Below are positions 1 through 6,439 of a DNA stretch of 41,924 nucleotides, piece by piece (the first letter of the stretch is position 1; each line of letters begins with the position of its first letter). The DNA comes from Tannerella sp. (lineage in GTDB: Bacteria; Bacteroidota; Bacteroidia; Bacteroidales; Tannerellaceae), in assembly GCA_031271805.1 (NCBI GenBank), contig JAISUX010000011.1:1-41924 (forward strand). The letters are read 5' to 3'. The notes below the pieces were generated by a model. It saw nothing but the letters and a program-made list of their open reading frames with translations, was not told where the DNA came from and searched no databases. A program made the translations under genes and the position numbers.

Positions 1-1
1 C

Positions 2-646
2 GCGGGTGCTCGACCATTCGCCCGACAGCAGTATCGGTACCGCCACCCAAGCCTTGTATGCCGGACGTCCTTTGCCGGAAGTAAGACGCTCAAGCAGGTT
101 AACCACGCCGCGACGATGAGATTCGCGGCTGTCGTCGTGCGGGGCTTTGCGGAAGGTGGTGATAATGTCGGAATAAAGGGCTACACGCCAGGACACATTG
201 CCGTGAAGGTCCATCGTTGTGCTTACAAGTACGTCGTTTCCAATGACGCCACGCACTTTCTCCATAAAAATACCTTCGGGGTCGTCAACGCCTTCGACGC
301 TGCATGCGCCGTGGTTGTAGAACCAGAAAGCATCGTATGGCTTGTTTTTCTCAATGATTTCAAGGGCGCTGTTTACGAAAGCTTCGTAAGATTCGCGGGT
401 GACGGGACCGCGACCGTTTCCGCGACCCATCAAAGACGGAAACCATTCGGCAACCTGCCCCATAACGGAATCCGGTCTTATATAATCGGGCAAAGAGAGC
501 GGCCGCCCGGTCAGCTCCTGGCGGTTGGGCATAAAAACGCTGTTTTCAATCTGAATACCTGCAACGCCGATGCGATATCGTTTTTCTTGGGCTATAACCG
601 ATGCCGAAAGCAGGCAAATGCTTAGAAATAAAATAAATCCCTTCAT
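2..646 (-). CDS. M81 family (MlrC-like) peptidase, 3' part cut off by window edge
   Basis: The gene starts at 646 and runs off the left end, leaving 215 readable codons. The first 19 or so residues form a Sec signal peptide (hydrophobic core, then an SVIA/Q cleavage site), so the product is exported. The rest matches the N-terminal domain of the MlrC / M81 metallopeptidase family: a beta-strand start (YRIGVAGIQIENSVF), NHGACSVEGVDDPEG at 111-125, and the probable metal-binding DLHGN at 146-150, with a further His at about 170. The family is named for the microcystin-degrading enzyme MlrC, but most members have unknown substrates, and microcystin hydrolysis should not be assumed. The ATG lies only 20 bases after the CCA end of the tRNA upstream, with no promoter between, so the two are probably co-transcribed. 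The C-terminal MlrC domain is outside the window. Confidence 0.85.
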   Translation of the reverse strand, partial: MKGFILFLSICLLSASVIAQEKRYRIGVAGIQIENSVFMPNRQELTGRPLSLPDYIRPDSVMGQVAEWFPSLMGRGNGRGPVTRESYEAFVNSALEIIEKNKPYDAFWFYNHGACSVEGVDDPEGIFMEKVRGVIGNDVLVSTTMDLHGNVSWRVALYSDIITTFRKAPHDDSRESHRRGVVNLLERLTSGKGRPAYKAWVAVPILLSGEWSSTR

Positions 647-666
647 ATTTGTAACTATTTGATTTT

Positions 667-743
667 TGGTAGCGAGAGGGGGGATTGAACCCCCGACCTC
701 ATGATTATGAATCATGCGCTCTAACCGGCTGAGCTATCTCGCC
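667..743 (-). tRNA. tRNA-Met (CAU), elongator type
   Basis: The minus strand folds into a full cloverleaf. The acceptor arm is GGCGAGA with TCTCGCT, the D-arm is GCTC/GAGC, the anticodon stem is CATGA/TCATG with loop TTCATAA (anticodon CAU), and the T-stem is GGGGG/CCCCC with loop TTCAATC. The CCA tail is encoded (667-669). The first acceptor pair is a G-U wobble, while initiator tRNAs normally have a mismatch there and three G-C pairs below the anticodon, so this is not the initiator. Elongator Met is the best call. A tRNA-Ile2 whose CAU is modified to lysidine cannot be fully excluded by eye, but the general similarity is to tRNA-Met. Confidence 0.9.
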
Positions 744-761
744 ATTGTGATTTTGCGGGTG

Positions 762-792
762 CAAAGGTAAGGTTTTTTTTTGAATTACCAAA
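762..792 (-). promoter_or_regulatory. Promoter of the tRNA-Met / M81 transcript
   Basis: On the minus strand TTTG (789-792) and TACCTTTG (762-769) are separated by exactly 19 bases, an exact match to the Bacteroidetes primary-sigma consensus. The -7 element ends 18 bases before the first base of the mature tRNA. Confidence 0.8.
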
Positions 793-841
793 CGGTGAGG
801 GATTTTTTTGTGAAATTATCATTGTTTTTTTCGCAAGCGGT

Positions 842-2989
842 TTATTCCCGTACAGTGATTAGCAAGTCCTTCCCGTCATGCAGTTTGCTGTGCGGCACGA
901 AGTAGCCGTCGAGCGGCTCGCCGCCGAGGGTGAGGCTTTCGATGCGGCGGCCGGAGCCTGATTTGCGGATGGTGAAGGCGGCGCCGTCGCCGAAGGTGAA
1001 GCGTACCTTGTCGAAAAGCGGCACGGTAACGATGTATTCGGGGTCGGCGGGGGAGTAGGTGTAGAGGCCTATGGCGTTGAAGACGTACCAGGCGGACATC
1101 TCGCCGGCGTCGTCCATGCCGGCGTAGGCGAGTTTTTCGGCGCCCATGTCGTAGAAGCGGTCCATGATGCTGTCTAAATAGAACTGCGCTTTCGGCTGTT
1201 TGCCGATGAAATAATATGTGTAGGGGACGCTGTGGTCGGGTTGGTTGCCGTGGCAATAGTTGCCGATGAAGCCGGTCATGTTGTGCGCTTCGTAGCCGCG
1301 CCAGGGCTGGGTGAAGAGGGAGTCGAGCTTCTGTTCTACGGCTTGGGGGGAGGGGTAGAGGGCGATCATGCCTTGGGGGTCGTGGGGGGCGAAAAAGAGG
1401 GATTGCCAGGCGTTTGCTTCGCGGTACATGTAGGCGAAGTAGGGGTAGTAGGGGTCGAAGTCTTGTATCCAGGAGCCGTCGGCTATTTTGCCGCGCCAGA
1501 AGCCGGTGGAGGGGTCGAAGAGGTTTTTGTAGTTATTGCTTCGTTGGATGAGGAGGGAGTAGTTTTCGTTGTCGCCTAAGGTTTTGGCGATGAGGGCGGT
1601 GGCATAGTCGTCGTAGGCGTATTCGACGGTTTTGGTGACGGCGGCTTTGTATTCGTCCTGGGTGGGGACGTTGATGGTGTCTTTTTCGGCTATCCAGCCG
1701 TTGGCGATGTATTCGTCGAGGTAGGGGCGGCCTCCGCGTCCTGGTACGGTGGCGTTTTTGAGCAGGAGTTTGTAGGCTCGTTCGAGGTCGAAGGCGGTGA
1801 TGCCTCGGAGGTAGGATCCGGCGACGAAGGTGGAGGCGTGGTCGCCGTGGAAGAAGGTTGGCATGTAGCCGTTGCGTCGCTCGCCTCGGTCGGTGATGGA
1901 TTTGATGACGTCGATGGCGACGTCGGGTCGGAGCATGCCGAGGAGGATGAGTTTGTTGCGATAGTCGTCCCAGAAGGAGGGGTCGGTGTAGTATTGGAAG
2001 GTTGCGTTGGCGGTTTGGTTGCGTGGTGCGGCGGGGTAGTCGCCGTTGACGTCGCTGCGGAGGGCGGGCCAGAGGAGGGTGCGGTAGAGTGTGGAGTAGA
2101 AGAGGCGTTTTTGGCGTTCGGTGCCGCCTTGGACGAGGATTTTGCTTAGCTGGCGTTCCCATTCGTTGTCGGCTTCGCGTCGGATGGTGGCGAAGGTTTT
2201 GTCGGCTATCTCGGCTTGGAGGTTGAGGAGGGCGTTTTCGACGCTTACGAAGGAGAGTCCTATCTTGAGTTCGAGGGGGCTGGGTGCGGGGGGGGGTGCG
2301 AAGGTGAAGAGGGTGACGAGGTTGGCGGTATCGCGGAGTTCGGCGATATGGGCGAGGGGGTGGTTGGAGATGGCGTAGAAGTAGATTGTTTCGCCGGCGG
2401 CTTGGTGTCCGGAGAAGGCGTGGGGGCTCTCTCGCTTGACTTCCCATGAGCGGACGGGGGCGTTGGAGCGTTGGACGTCGATGAGGAGTTTGGGGATGGC
2501 GGCGGGGGGGTAGGTGTATCGGTGGTAGGCGCATCGGAGGGTGGTGGTGAGTTGTGCGTCGATGTGGTATCGGTCTAGGAAGACGCGGTAATATCCGGGT
2601 CGGGCTTCTTCGCGGTCGTGGCTGTAGTGGGAGTGGTAGTCGTTGGGGGTGACGTGGCCGGTGACTGGGAGGATGGGGAGGTGGAGGAGGTTCCAGTGTC
2701 CTTTGTTGGTGTGTGCGAAGGCGTAGATGACGGTGTCTTCGTACTGGTATCCGGCGCCGCTGCGGTATTGTGTGACGGGGCTTAGCTGTGTCATGGCGTT
2801 GGGGAGGGATGCTCCTGGGAAGACTTCGGCTCCCCAGGTGCGTTGTTTCCAGGTGCGGCGGTAGCCGAGGTCGGCTTCGTTCCAGAGTGTGGCGGTGCCG
2901 AGGAGTGGGTTGACGTAGTCGGTGAGGCGGTCGGCGCGGGTGCAGGCGGCGAGGGGGAGGATGGCGAGTAATATAATAAGGTGTTTCAT
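842..2989 (-). CDS. GH92 family alpha-mannosidase lipoprotein with Gln at the usual catalytic-acid site
   Basis: This is a 715-residue exported lipoprotein: a signal peptide followed by lipobox LAAC, with Cys16 as the lipidated residue. The remainder matches glycoside hydrolase family 92, calcium-dependent inverting exo-alpha-mannosidases. Recognisable family blocks are YVNPLLGT near the N-terminus, SFWDDYRN (338-345), RNGYMPTFFHGDHAS (372-386), HGNQPDHSVPY (580-590) and MDDAGEMSAWYVF (625-637). The last block holds the acidic residues that serve as catalytic base in the characterised enzyme BT3990. In most members the 580-590 block reads GNEPDH and its Glu is the catalytic acid; here it is Gln583. 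The product is close to the usual family length. It lies 63 bp after the GH125 gene on the same strand, so the two probably form one mannan-trimming operon. The coding strand is strikingly rich in C. Confidence 0.93.
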   Translation of the reverse strand: MKHLIILLAILPLAACTRADRLTDYVNPLLGTATLWNEADLGYRRTWKQRTWGAEVFPGASLPNAMTQLSPVTQYRSGAGYQYEDTVIYAFAHTNKGHWNLLHLPILPVTGHVTPNDYHSHYSHDREEARPGYYRVFLDRYHIDAQLTTTLRCAYHRYTYPPAAIPKLLIDVQRSNAPVRSWEVKRESPHAFSGHQAAGETIYFYAISNHPLAHIAELRDTANLVTLFTFAPPPAPSPLELKIGLSFVSVENALLNLQAEIADKTFATIRREADNEWERQLSKILVQGGTERQKRLFYSTLYRTLLWPALRSDVNGDYPAAPRNQTANATFQYYTDPSFWDDYRNKLILLGMLRPDVAIDVIKSITDRGERRNGYMPTFFHGDHASTFVAGSYLRGITAFDLERAYKLLLKNATVPGRGGRPYLDEYIANGWIAEKDTINVPTQDEYKAAVTKTVEYAYDDYATALIAKTLGDNENYSLLIQRSNNYKNLFDPSTGFWRGKIADGSWIQDFDPYYPYFAYMYREANAWQSLFFAPHDPQGMIALYPSPQAVEQKLDSLFTQPWRGYEAHNMTGFIGNYCHGNQPDHSVPYTYYFIGKQPKAQFYLDSIMDRFYDMGAEKLAYAGMDDAGEMSAWYVFNAIGLYTYSPADPEYIVTVPLFDKVRFTFGDGAAFTIRKSGSGRRIESLTLGGEPLDGYFVPHSKLHDGKDLLITVRE

Positions 2990-3052
2990 TGCGATGGGTG
3001 TTATATATATATTAATGTGTAGCGGGCGGGGGTGGGGGCGGCGGTGGGAGGT

Positions 3053-4501
3053 TCAGAGGGAGTTGAGGAGGTGGACTTTGTTGTCGTTGTAGAGTTTGAG
3101 GATGAGTTCTCCGAAGAGTGTGTTGGCCCAGGCGAACCATGGGCGGGTGAAGTTCGCGGGGTCGTCTTTGTGGAAGGCTTCGTGGATGAATCCTGTCCGG
3201 GCGTCGGTATCTCGGAGGGTGCGGAGGCAGTAGCGGATTTCGTCGTCGTTGGCGGCGGTGAGGGCGCGGACGGTGAGGCTCATGGGCCAGATCATGTCGT
3301 AGCCTATATGCGGGCCTCCGATGCCTTCGGCTGCGGCGCCGCGGAAGAAGTAGGGATTGTCGGCGCTCCAGACGAATCGGCGGGTGTTTTGATAGACCTT
3401 GTCGTTGGCGTCGAGGCTTCCGAGGTAGGGCAGTGCGAGGAGGCTGGGGACGTTGGCGTCGTCCATGAAGAGTTGGTTGCCGAAGCCGTCAACTTCGTAG
3501 GCGTAGATGGGGCCGTAGCGGAGGTGGTCGGCGACGGCGTAGAGGTTGATGGCCTTTTGGACTTCGGCGGCGAGGGCGAGGCAGCTGCGGGCGAAGTCGG
3601 CTTGGAGGGTTACGGCCTCCGAAATCTCGGCCAGCTGCTTCAAAGAGGCGACGGCGAAGAGGTTTGAGGGGATCAGGAAGGGGTATGTCGTAGCGTCATC
3701 GGAGGGTCTGAAGGCTGAGGCTATCAGTCCTACCGGCCGTACGGGGGCGCCGAGGCCGTTGTTGGAGAGGGTGTCGAGCTGGCGTTCGGTTTTGCGCTGG
3801 AAGCGGTAGGGGCCGGGGCCTGAGAGGCGCTGCTGCTGGCGGAAAGTTTGGAGTATGAGGGCGGCGGCCTGCTGCCAGGCGGAGTCGAAGACGGAAGTAT
3901 CTCCCGAAAGCTTCCAGTAGTGGTATGCGAGGCGGACGGGGTAGCAGAGGGAGTCGATTTCCCACTTCCGTTCGTGGAGTTCGGGCTTCATGTCGGTGAG
4001 GTCGGACTGCCAGTGGCCTCCCGTGGGGCCGTCGTTGAAAGCGTTGGCGTAAGGGTCGAGGAGGATGCACCGGGTGTGGCGGTTGATGACTCCTGCGATC
4101 AGCATCCGCAGCTCCTCGTCGCCCCTGATGAGGCTCAGGTAAGGCCATACCTGGGCGGCGGAATCGCGCAGCCACATAGCGTGGATGTCGCCGGTATAAA
4201 CGAACGTATCCGGGCGGCCTTCGAGGAGGCGGTAGTGGACGGTAGTGTCGAGCGTGTTAGGGAAGCAGTTGCCGAACATCGCGGCGAGCTTTTCGTCCCT
4301 TATTTCGGATGAGACCCTCAGGATGACCTCTTCGACAGCCTTGGAGCTGAACATTCTCTCCCCCACGGCAGGCCTTCGCGAGAGCTCATTAGGGTTTTGG
4401 ACATTCTTTACAGATGCGCCCCAGAGGCTGCGGGAGCCCGAGGCGTAAGCGGCAGCGGCAACCATGGCCCCGCCGGCGATAAATTTCCTTCTTGTAAGCA
4501 T
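3053..4501 (-). CDS. GH125 exo-alpha-1,6-mannosidase, Tat/Sec-exported
   Basis: The 482-residue product begins with a twin-arginine-like signal (TRRKFIAGG then an alanine-rich stretch), suggesting export to the periplasm. The body matches GH125, metal-independent inverting alpha-1,6-mannosidases formerly called DUF1237. The blocks are DIHAMWLRDSAAQ (105-117), EIDSLCYP (181-188), RPSDDATTYPFLIPSN (265-280), EVDGFGNQLFMDDANVPSLL (336-355) and FIHEAFHKDDP (438-448). By offset to the characterised clostridial enzyme (acid Asp220, base Glu393), the likely catalytic acid is Asp268 and the base Glu441. With the GH92 partner just downstream it would remove alpha-1,6-linked mannose from N-glycan or yeast-mannan type substrates. 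No SusC/SusD pair is in the window, so this is not a complete polysaccharide utilisation locus as seen here. Confidence 0.93.
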   Translation of the reverse strand: MLTRRKFIAGGAMVAAAAYASGSRSLWGASVKNVQNPNELSRRPAVGERMFSSKAVEEVILRVSSEIRDEKLAAMFGNCFPNTLDTTVHYRLLEGRPDTFVYTGDIHAMWLRDSAAQVWPYLSLIRGDEELRMLIAGVINRHTRCILLDPYANAFNDGPTGGHWQSDLTDMKPELHERKWEIDSLCYPVRLAYHYWKLSGDTSVFDSAWQQAAALILQTFRQQQRLSGPGPYRFQRKTERQLDTLSNNGLGAPVRPVGLIASAFRPSDDATTYPFLIPSNLFAVASLKQLAEISEAVTLQADFARSCLALAAEVQKAINLYAVADHLRYGPIYAYEVDGFGNQLFMDDANVPSLLALPYLGSLDANDKVYQNTRRFVWSADNPYFFRGAAAEGIGGPHIGYDMIWPMSLTVRALTAANDDEIRYCLRTLRDTDARTGFIHEAFHKDDPANFTRPWFAWANTLFGELILKLYNDNKVHLLNSL

Positions 4502-4528
4502 AACTTTCTCAGTTTATAATCCGGCGAC

Positions 4529-4536
4529 AAAGATAA
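4529..4536 (-). promoter_or_regulatory. Probable -7 element for the GH125-GH92 unit
   Basis: TATCTTTG on the minus strand matches TAnnTTTG and lies 28 bases before the GH125 ATG. No clear TTTG is found 19-21 bases upstream; that position is an A/T tract. The call therefore rests on one element. Confidence 0.45.
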
Positions 4537-4658
4537 TAATTATTTCCCGGAAAAAAAATTTTTCTTCCGACAAACTTCCATTTCCCGCTCTGGAAGCGAG
4601 AAGTAAGAAAATCTCCCAATAAGAGGAAAATTTTTTTTTAAAAAAAACACCAAAAAAA

Positions 4659-4689
4659 TTTGGAGATAAAAAAATTATGATTATTTTTG
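4659..4689 (+). promoter_or_regulatory. Promoter of the 21-bp-repeat ORF
   Basis: TTTG (4659-4662) and TATTTTTG (4682-4689) are spaced by exactly 19 bases. Transcription would start near 4695, after the first in-frame ATG at 4677, which decides for the ATG at 4713 as the usable start. The surroundings are A/T-rich, so a chance match is possible. The stretch between the GH125 start at 4501 and this promoter holds only A/T-rich non-coding DNA. Confidence 0.6.
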
Positions 4690-4712
4690 TGCCGTATCAA
4701 TTAAGAAAAATT

Positions 4713-5393
4713 ATGAATAAGAATCCAGACATCACTGTCAGTTCTGCGGGGACGCCCCCGTTTATACGCACGGGGCAATCGGTTCTCCCTCCGCCTCTCT
4801 CTCAATCACCGGGGGCGTTTCTGCGAACGACAGACCCCCCCCCGCAGCCGGCCGGAGTAATCCTGCGCGAGGCAGGGAAAAGGTCGCGACTCCCAGGATC
4901 ATTATTTGTACACCCTCATATAGCCCTGGAGTCAGCGGGGGCGATGTCACACGAAGCTATTAGACCTCTGTACGAAGAACCTTATCCCCCGCGGATCCCT
5001 GCATTCTCATTTGAACACCCTCATTTTCATCAGGATTCCGCGGGGGTTTCTTCGGCCTACGCAGGGAGCCCCCGCGAAAGCTCCGGGATTCCCCGCGAAA
5101 GTTCCGGGATTCCCCGCGAAAGCTCCGGGATTCCCCGCGAAAGCTCCGGGATTCCCCGCAAAAGCTCCGGGATTCCCCGCAAAAGTTCCGGGATTCCCCG
5201 CAAAAGCTACGGGATTCCCCGCAAAAGTTCCGGGATTCCCCGCAAAAGTTCCGGGAGTTCCCGCGAAAGTTCCGGGATTCCCCGCGAAAGCTCCGGGATT
5301 CCCCGCAAAAGTTCCGGGATTCCCCGCGAAAGCTCCGGGAGTTCCCGCAAAATGATCAACAAATCTCCATTAATGAAATTATTAACAATTTAA
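4713..5393 (+). CDS. Hypothetical repeat protein (7-residue SSGIPRE/K units)
   Basis: I do not recognise this 226-residue ORF. The ATG at 4713 is 18 bases after the predicted transcription start. The N-terminal half is Pro-, Ser- and Gly-rich with scattered S(A/P)G cores (SSAGTPPF, QSPGAFLR, QPAGVILREA, ESAGAMSHEA, DSAGVSSAYAG). The C-terminal half is 13 perfect-length copies of a seven-residue unit, SSGIPRE or SSGIPRK, encoded by the 21-bp tandem array. There is no signal peptide and no membrane segment. Because the 21-bp unit is free of stops in every frame, a second plus-strand frame (5011-5355, PAKAPGF units) is also open. Base changes between copies do not favour one frame, so coding status is uncertain. 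It ends 11 bases before the next gene and probably shares its transcript. Confidence 0.4.
   Translation: MNKNPDITVSSAGTPPFIRTGQSVLPPPLSQSPGAFLRTTDPPPQPAGVILREAGKRSRLPGSLFVHPHIALESAGAMSHEAIRPLYEEPYPPRIPAFSFEHPHFHQDSAGVSSAYAGSPRESSGIPRESSGIPRESSGIPRESSGIPRKSSGIPRKSSGIPRKSYGIPRKSSGIPRKSSGSSRESSGIPRESSGIPRKSSGIPRESSGSSRKMINKSPLMKLLTI
5071..5353 (+). repeat. 21-bp tandem repeat array, 13 full copies plus a partial one
   Basis: Units start every 21 bases from 5071 to 5344. The consensus is CCCGCGAAAGCTCCGGGATT followed by C. Variation is confined to a few positions: GCG or GCA, AGCT or AGTT, ATTC or AGTT at the end (copies 9 and 13), and one CTAC in copy 7. The spacing never slips. Each unit can fold into a short hairpin (CCCG with CGGG, 9-base loop). 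Copies are adjacent with no spacers, so it is a minisatellite and not CRISPR. Degenerate relatives of the unit seem to extend upstream to about 4745. Confidence 0.95.
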
Positions 5394-5404
5394 ATTAAAA
5401 ACTT

Positions 5405-6079
5405 ATGTCCGCACATGACTACATTCCACAAGCATTTGAAGAATTAGACATCTGGCTGACCAACTTCACCGACTACCTCAGCGAGCAAACCGTCCAGGCC
5501 CGTCTTGGCATCACCCCGACGCAGCTCAACGAGCTCCAGGTCTATACCGTCGCCTACCATAGCGCCAACGCCAACGCCGACCTCCCCAACGCCGGCCCGG
5601 CCGACCGCATCATCCGCCGCGAAGCCGCCGCGACAGCCATCGCCCAAGTGCGCCACTTCGTCAACCGCCTCATCCGCTACAACGACGCCCTCACCGACGC
5701 CGACCGCATCCAGATGGGCCTCACCGTGCCCGACACCAGCCCCACCCCCACGACGCCCCCCGACTCCTACCCCCAGGCCACTATCCGCCTCCCCCACCAA
5801 TGCGAGATAGAACTCCACTATGCCGACTCCGCCGCCCCCACAGGCTCCCGCGCCAAGCCCCCCGGAGTCCACGGCGCCGAAATCCGCCAGGCCATCCTCC
5901 CCGCACCCCCCACCGAAGATGACCAATTAGTCCAATCCGACTTCTCGACCCGCTCCCCCCACGCCTTCACCTACAACCTCTCCCAGCGCGGCCAGACAGT
6001 CTATTACCGCCTCCGCTGGGAGACCACCCGCGGCATGAAAGGCCCCTGGTCGCCAATCCTCTCAGCCATCATCCCATGA
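5405..6079 (+). CDS. Uncharacterised Bacteroidetes protein, helical N-domain plus FnIII-like C-domain
   Basis: The 224-residue product has no signal peptide or membrane segment. Residues 1-100 look helical, with an aromatic start (AFEELDIWLTNFTDYL) and RHFVNRLIRYNDALTDADR. A Pro/Thr linker follows (108-123). Residues 124-224 are beta-rich, with the blocks KPPGVHGAEIR (151-161), STRSPHAFTYN and RLRWETTRGMKGPWSPILSA (202-221). That last block resembles a fibronectin-type-III final strand. I recognise this layout from Bacteroidetes genomes only as a hypothetical protein, and no function is known to me. Pyrimidine-ending codons here end almost always in C. No promoter match lies directly upstream, so it is probably read from the promoter at 4659 through the repeat array, and its transcript may end at the long hairpin at 6096-6227. 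Confidence 0.8.
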   Translation: MSAHDYIPQAFEELDIWLTNFTDYLSEQTVQARLGITPTQLNELQVYTVAYHSANANADLPNAGPADRIIRREAAATAIAQVRHFVNRLIRYNDALTDADRIQMGLTVPDTSPTPTTPPDSYPQATIRLPHQCEIELHYADSAAPTGSRAKPPGVHGAEIRQAILPAPPTEDDQLVQSDFSTRSPHAFTYNLSQRGQTVYYRLRWETTRGMKGPWSPILSAIIP

Positions 6080-6095
6080 GCCCGAGGTAAGAAAC

Positions 6096-6227
6096 AAAGA
6101 ACGCCGATTACGCCACCACAGCCCCGCTTTATACCACTTCTTTTGTACAAACTGCTGTAAATATTTATATTTGAATTTTTTAGTTTTTGAAAAGCAAGGC
6201 ACCCCAGCGTAAAAGGCGTTCTTTTTT
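6096..6227 (+). other. Long imperfect hairpin with terminal T-run downstream of the repeat block
   Basis: AAAGAACGCC (6096-6105) pairs perfectly with GGCGTTCTTT (6215-6224). After a 2x2 internal loop TTACGC (6108-6113) pairs with GCGTAA (6207-6212). Further in, GCC (6121-6123) pairs with GGC (6198-6200) and GCTTT (6126-6130) with AAAGC (6191-6195), leaving an A/T-rich apical loop. Six T residues (6222-6227) close the plus-strand side. It begins 17 bases after the stop codon of the previous gene. It could be an unusual terminator, a structured 3' UTR or small RNA, or a small inverted-repeat element. The rest of the gap, 6228-6439, is C-rich then A/T-rich and shows no convincing promoter match for the next gene. 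Confidence 0.6.
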
Positions 6228-6439
6228 ATCCCCCACCCCACCCCCACCCCCCTGCCAAAATGTCACACCCCGACTGTTAAAATCAACTTCCCGCCCCCCT
6301 CCGGCCGCTAAATATCGTTAATTATAACACCAACCCGTTAATTCTGTTAAAATCCCCCCGCCCCGCCGAAATAATTGCACCCTTTTTGAGTTAATCCACT
6401 AAACAGATAAATAATTTTAGAATAAAAAAACAGACAATT

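Noticed and set aside
116..625. 169-codon plus-strand open frame at the left end
   Set aside because: The opposite strand encodes a clear signal peptide and MlrC-like domain; this frame is its shadow.
667..743. Reading the CAU tRNA as initiator tRNA
   Set aside because: The anticodon stem lacks the three consecutive G-C pairs next to the loop, and the first acceptor pair is not the initiator-type mismatch.
1533..2534. 333-codon open frame on the minus strand inside GH92
   Set aside because: It is very rich in Arg, Pro and His and is a frame-shifted reading of the C-rich GH92 gene, which matches its family over its full length.
5071..5353. Possible CRISPR array
   Set aside because: Units are 21 bp and directly adjacent with no spacers, and no cas gene is near. 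It is a tandem minisatellite.
6062..6247. 61-codon minus-strand open frame over the long hairpin
   Set aside because: It spans the inverted repeat, overlaps the 3' end of the convergent gene, and has no promoter or family feature; the hairpin explains the sequence better.
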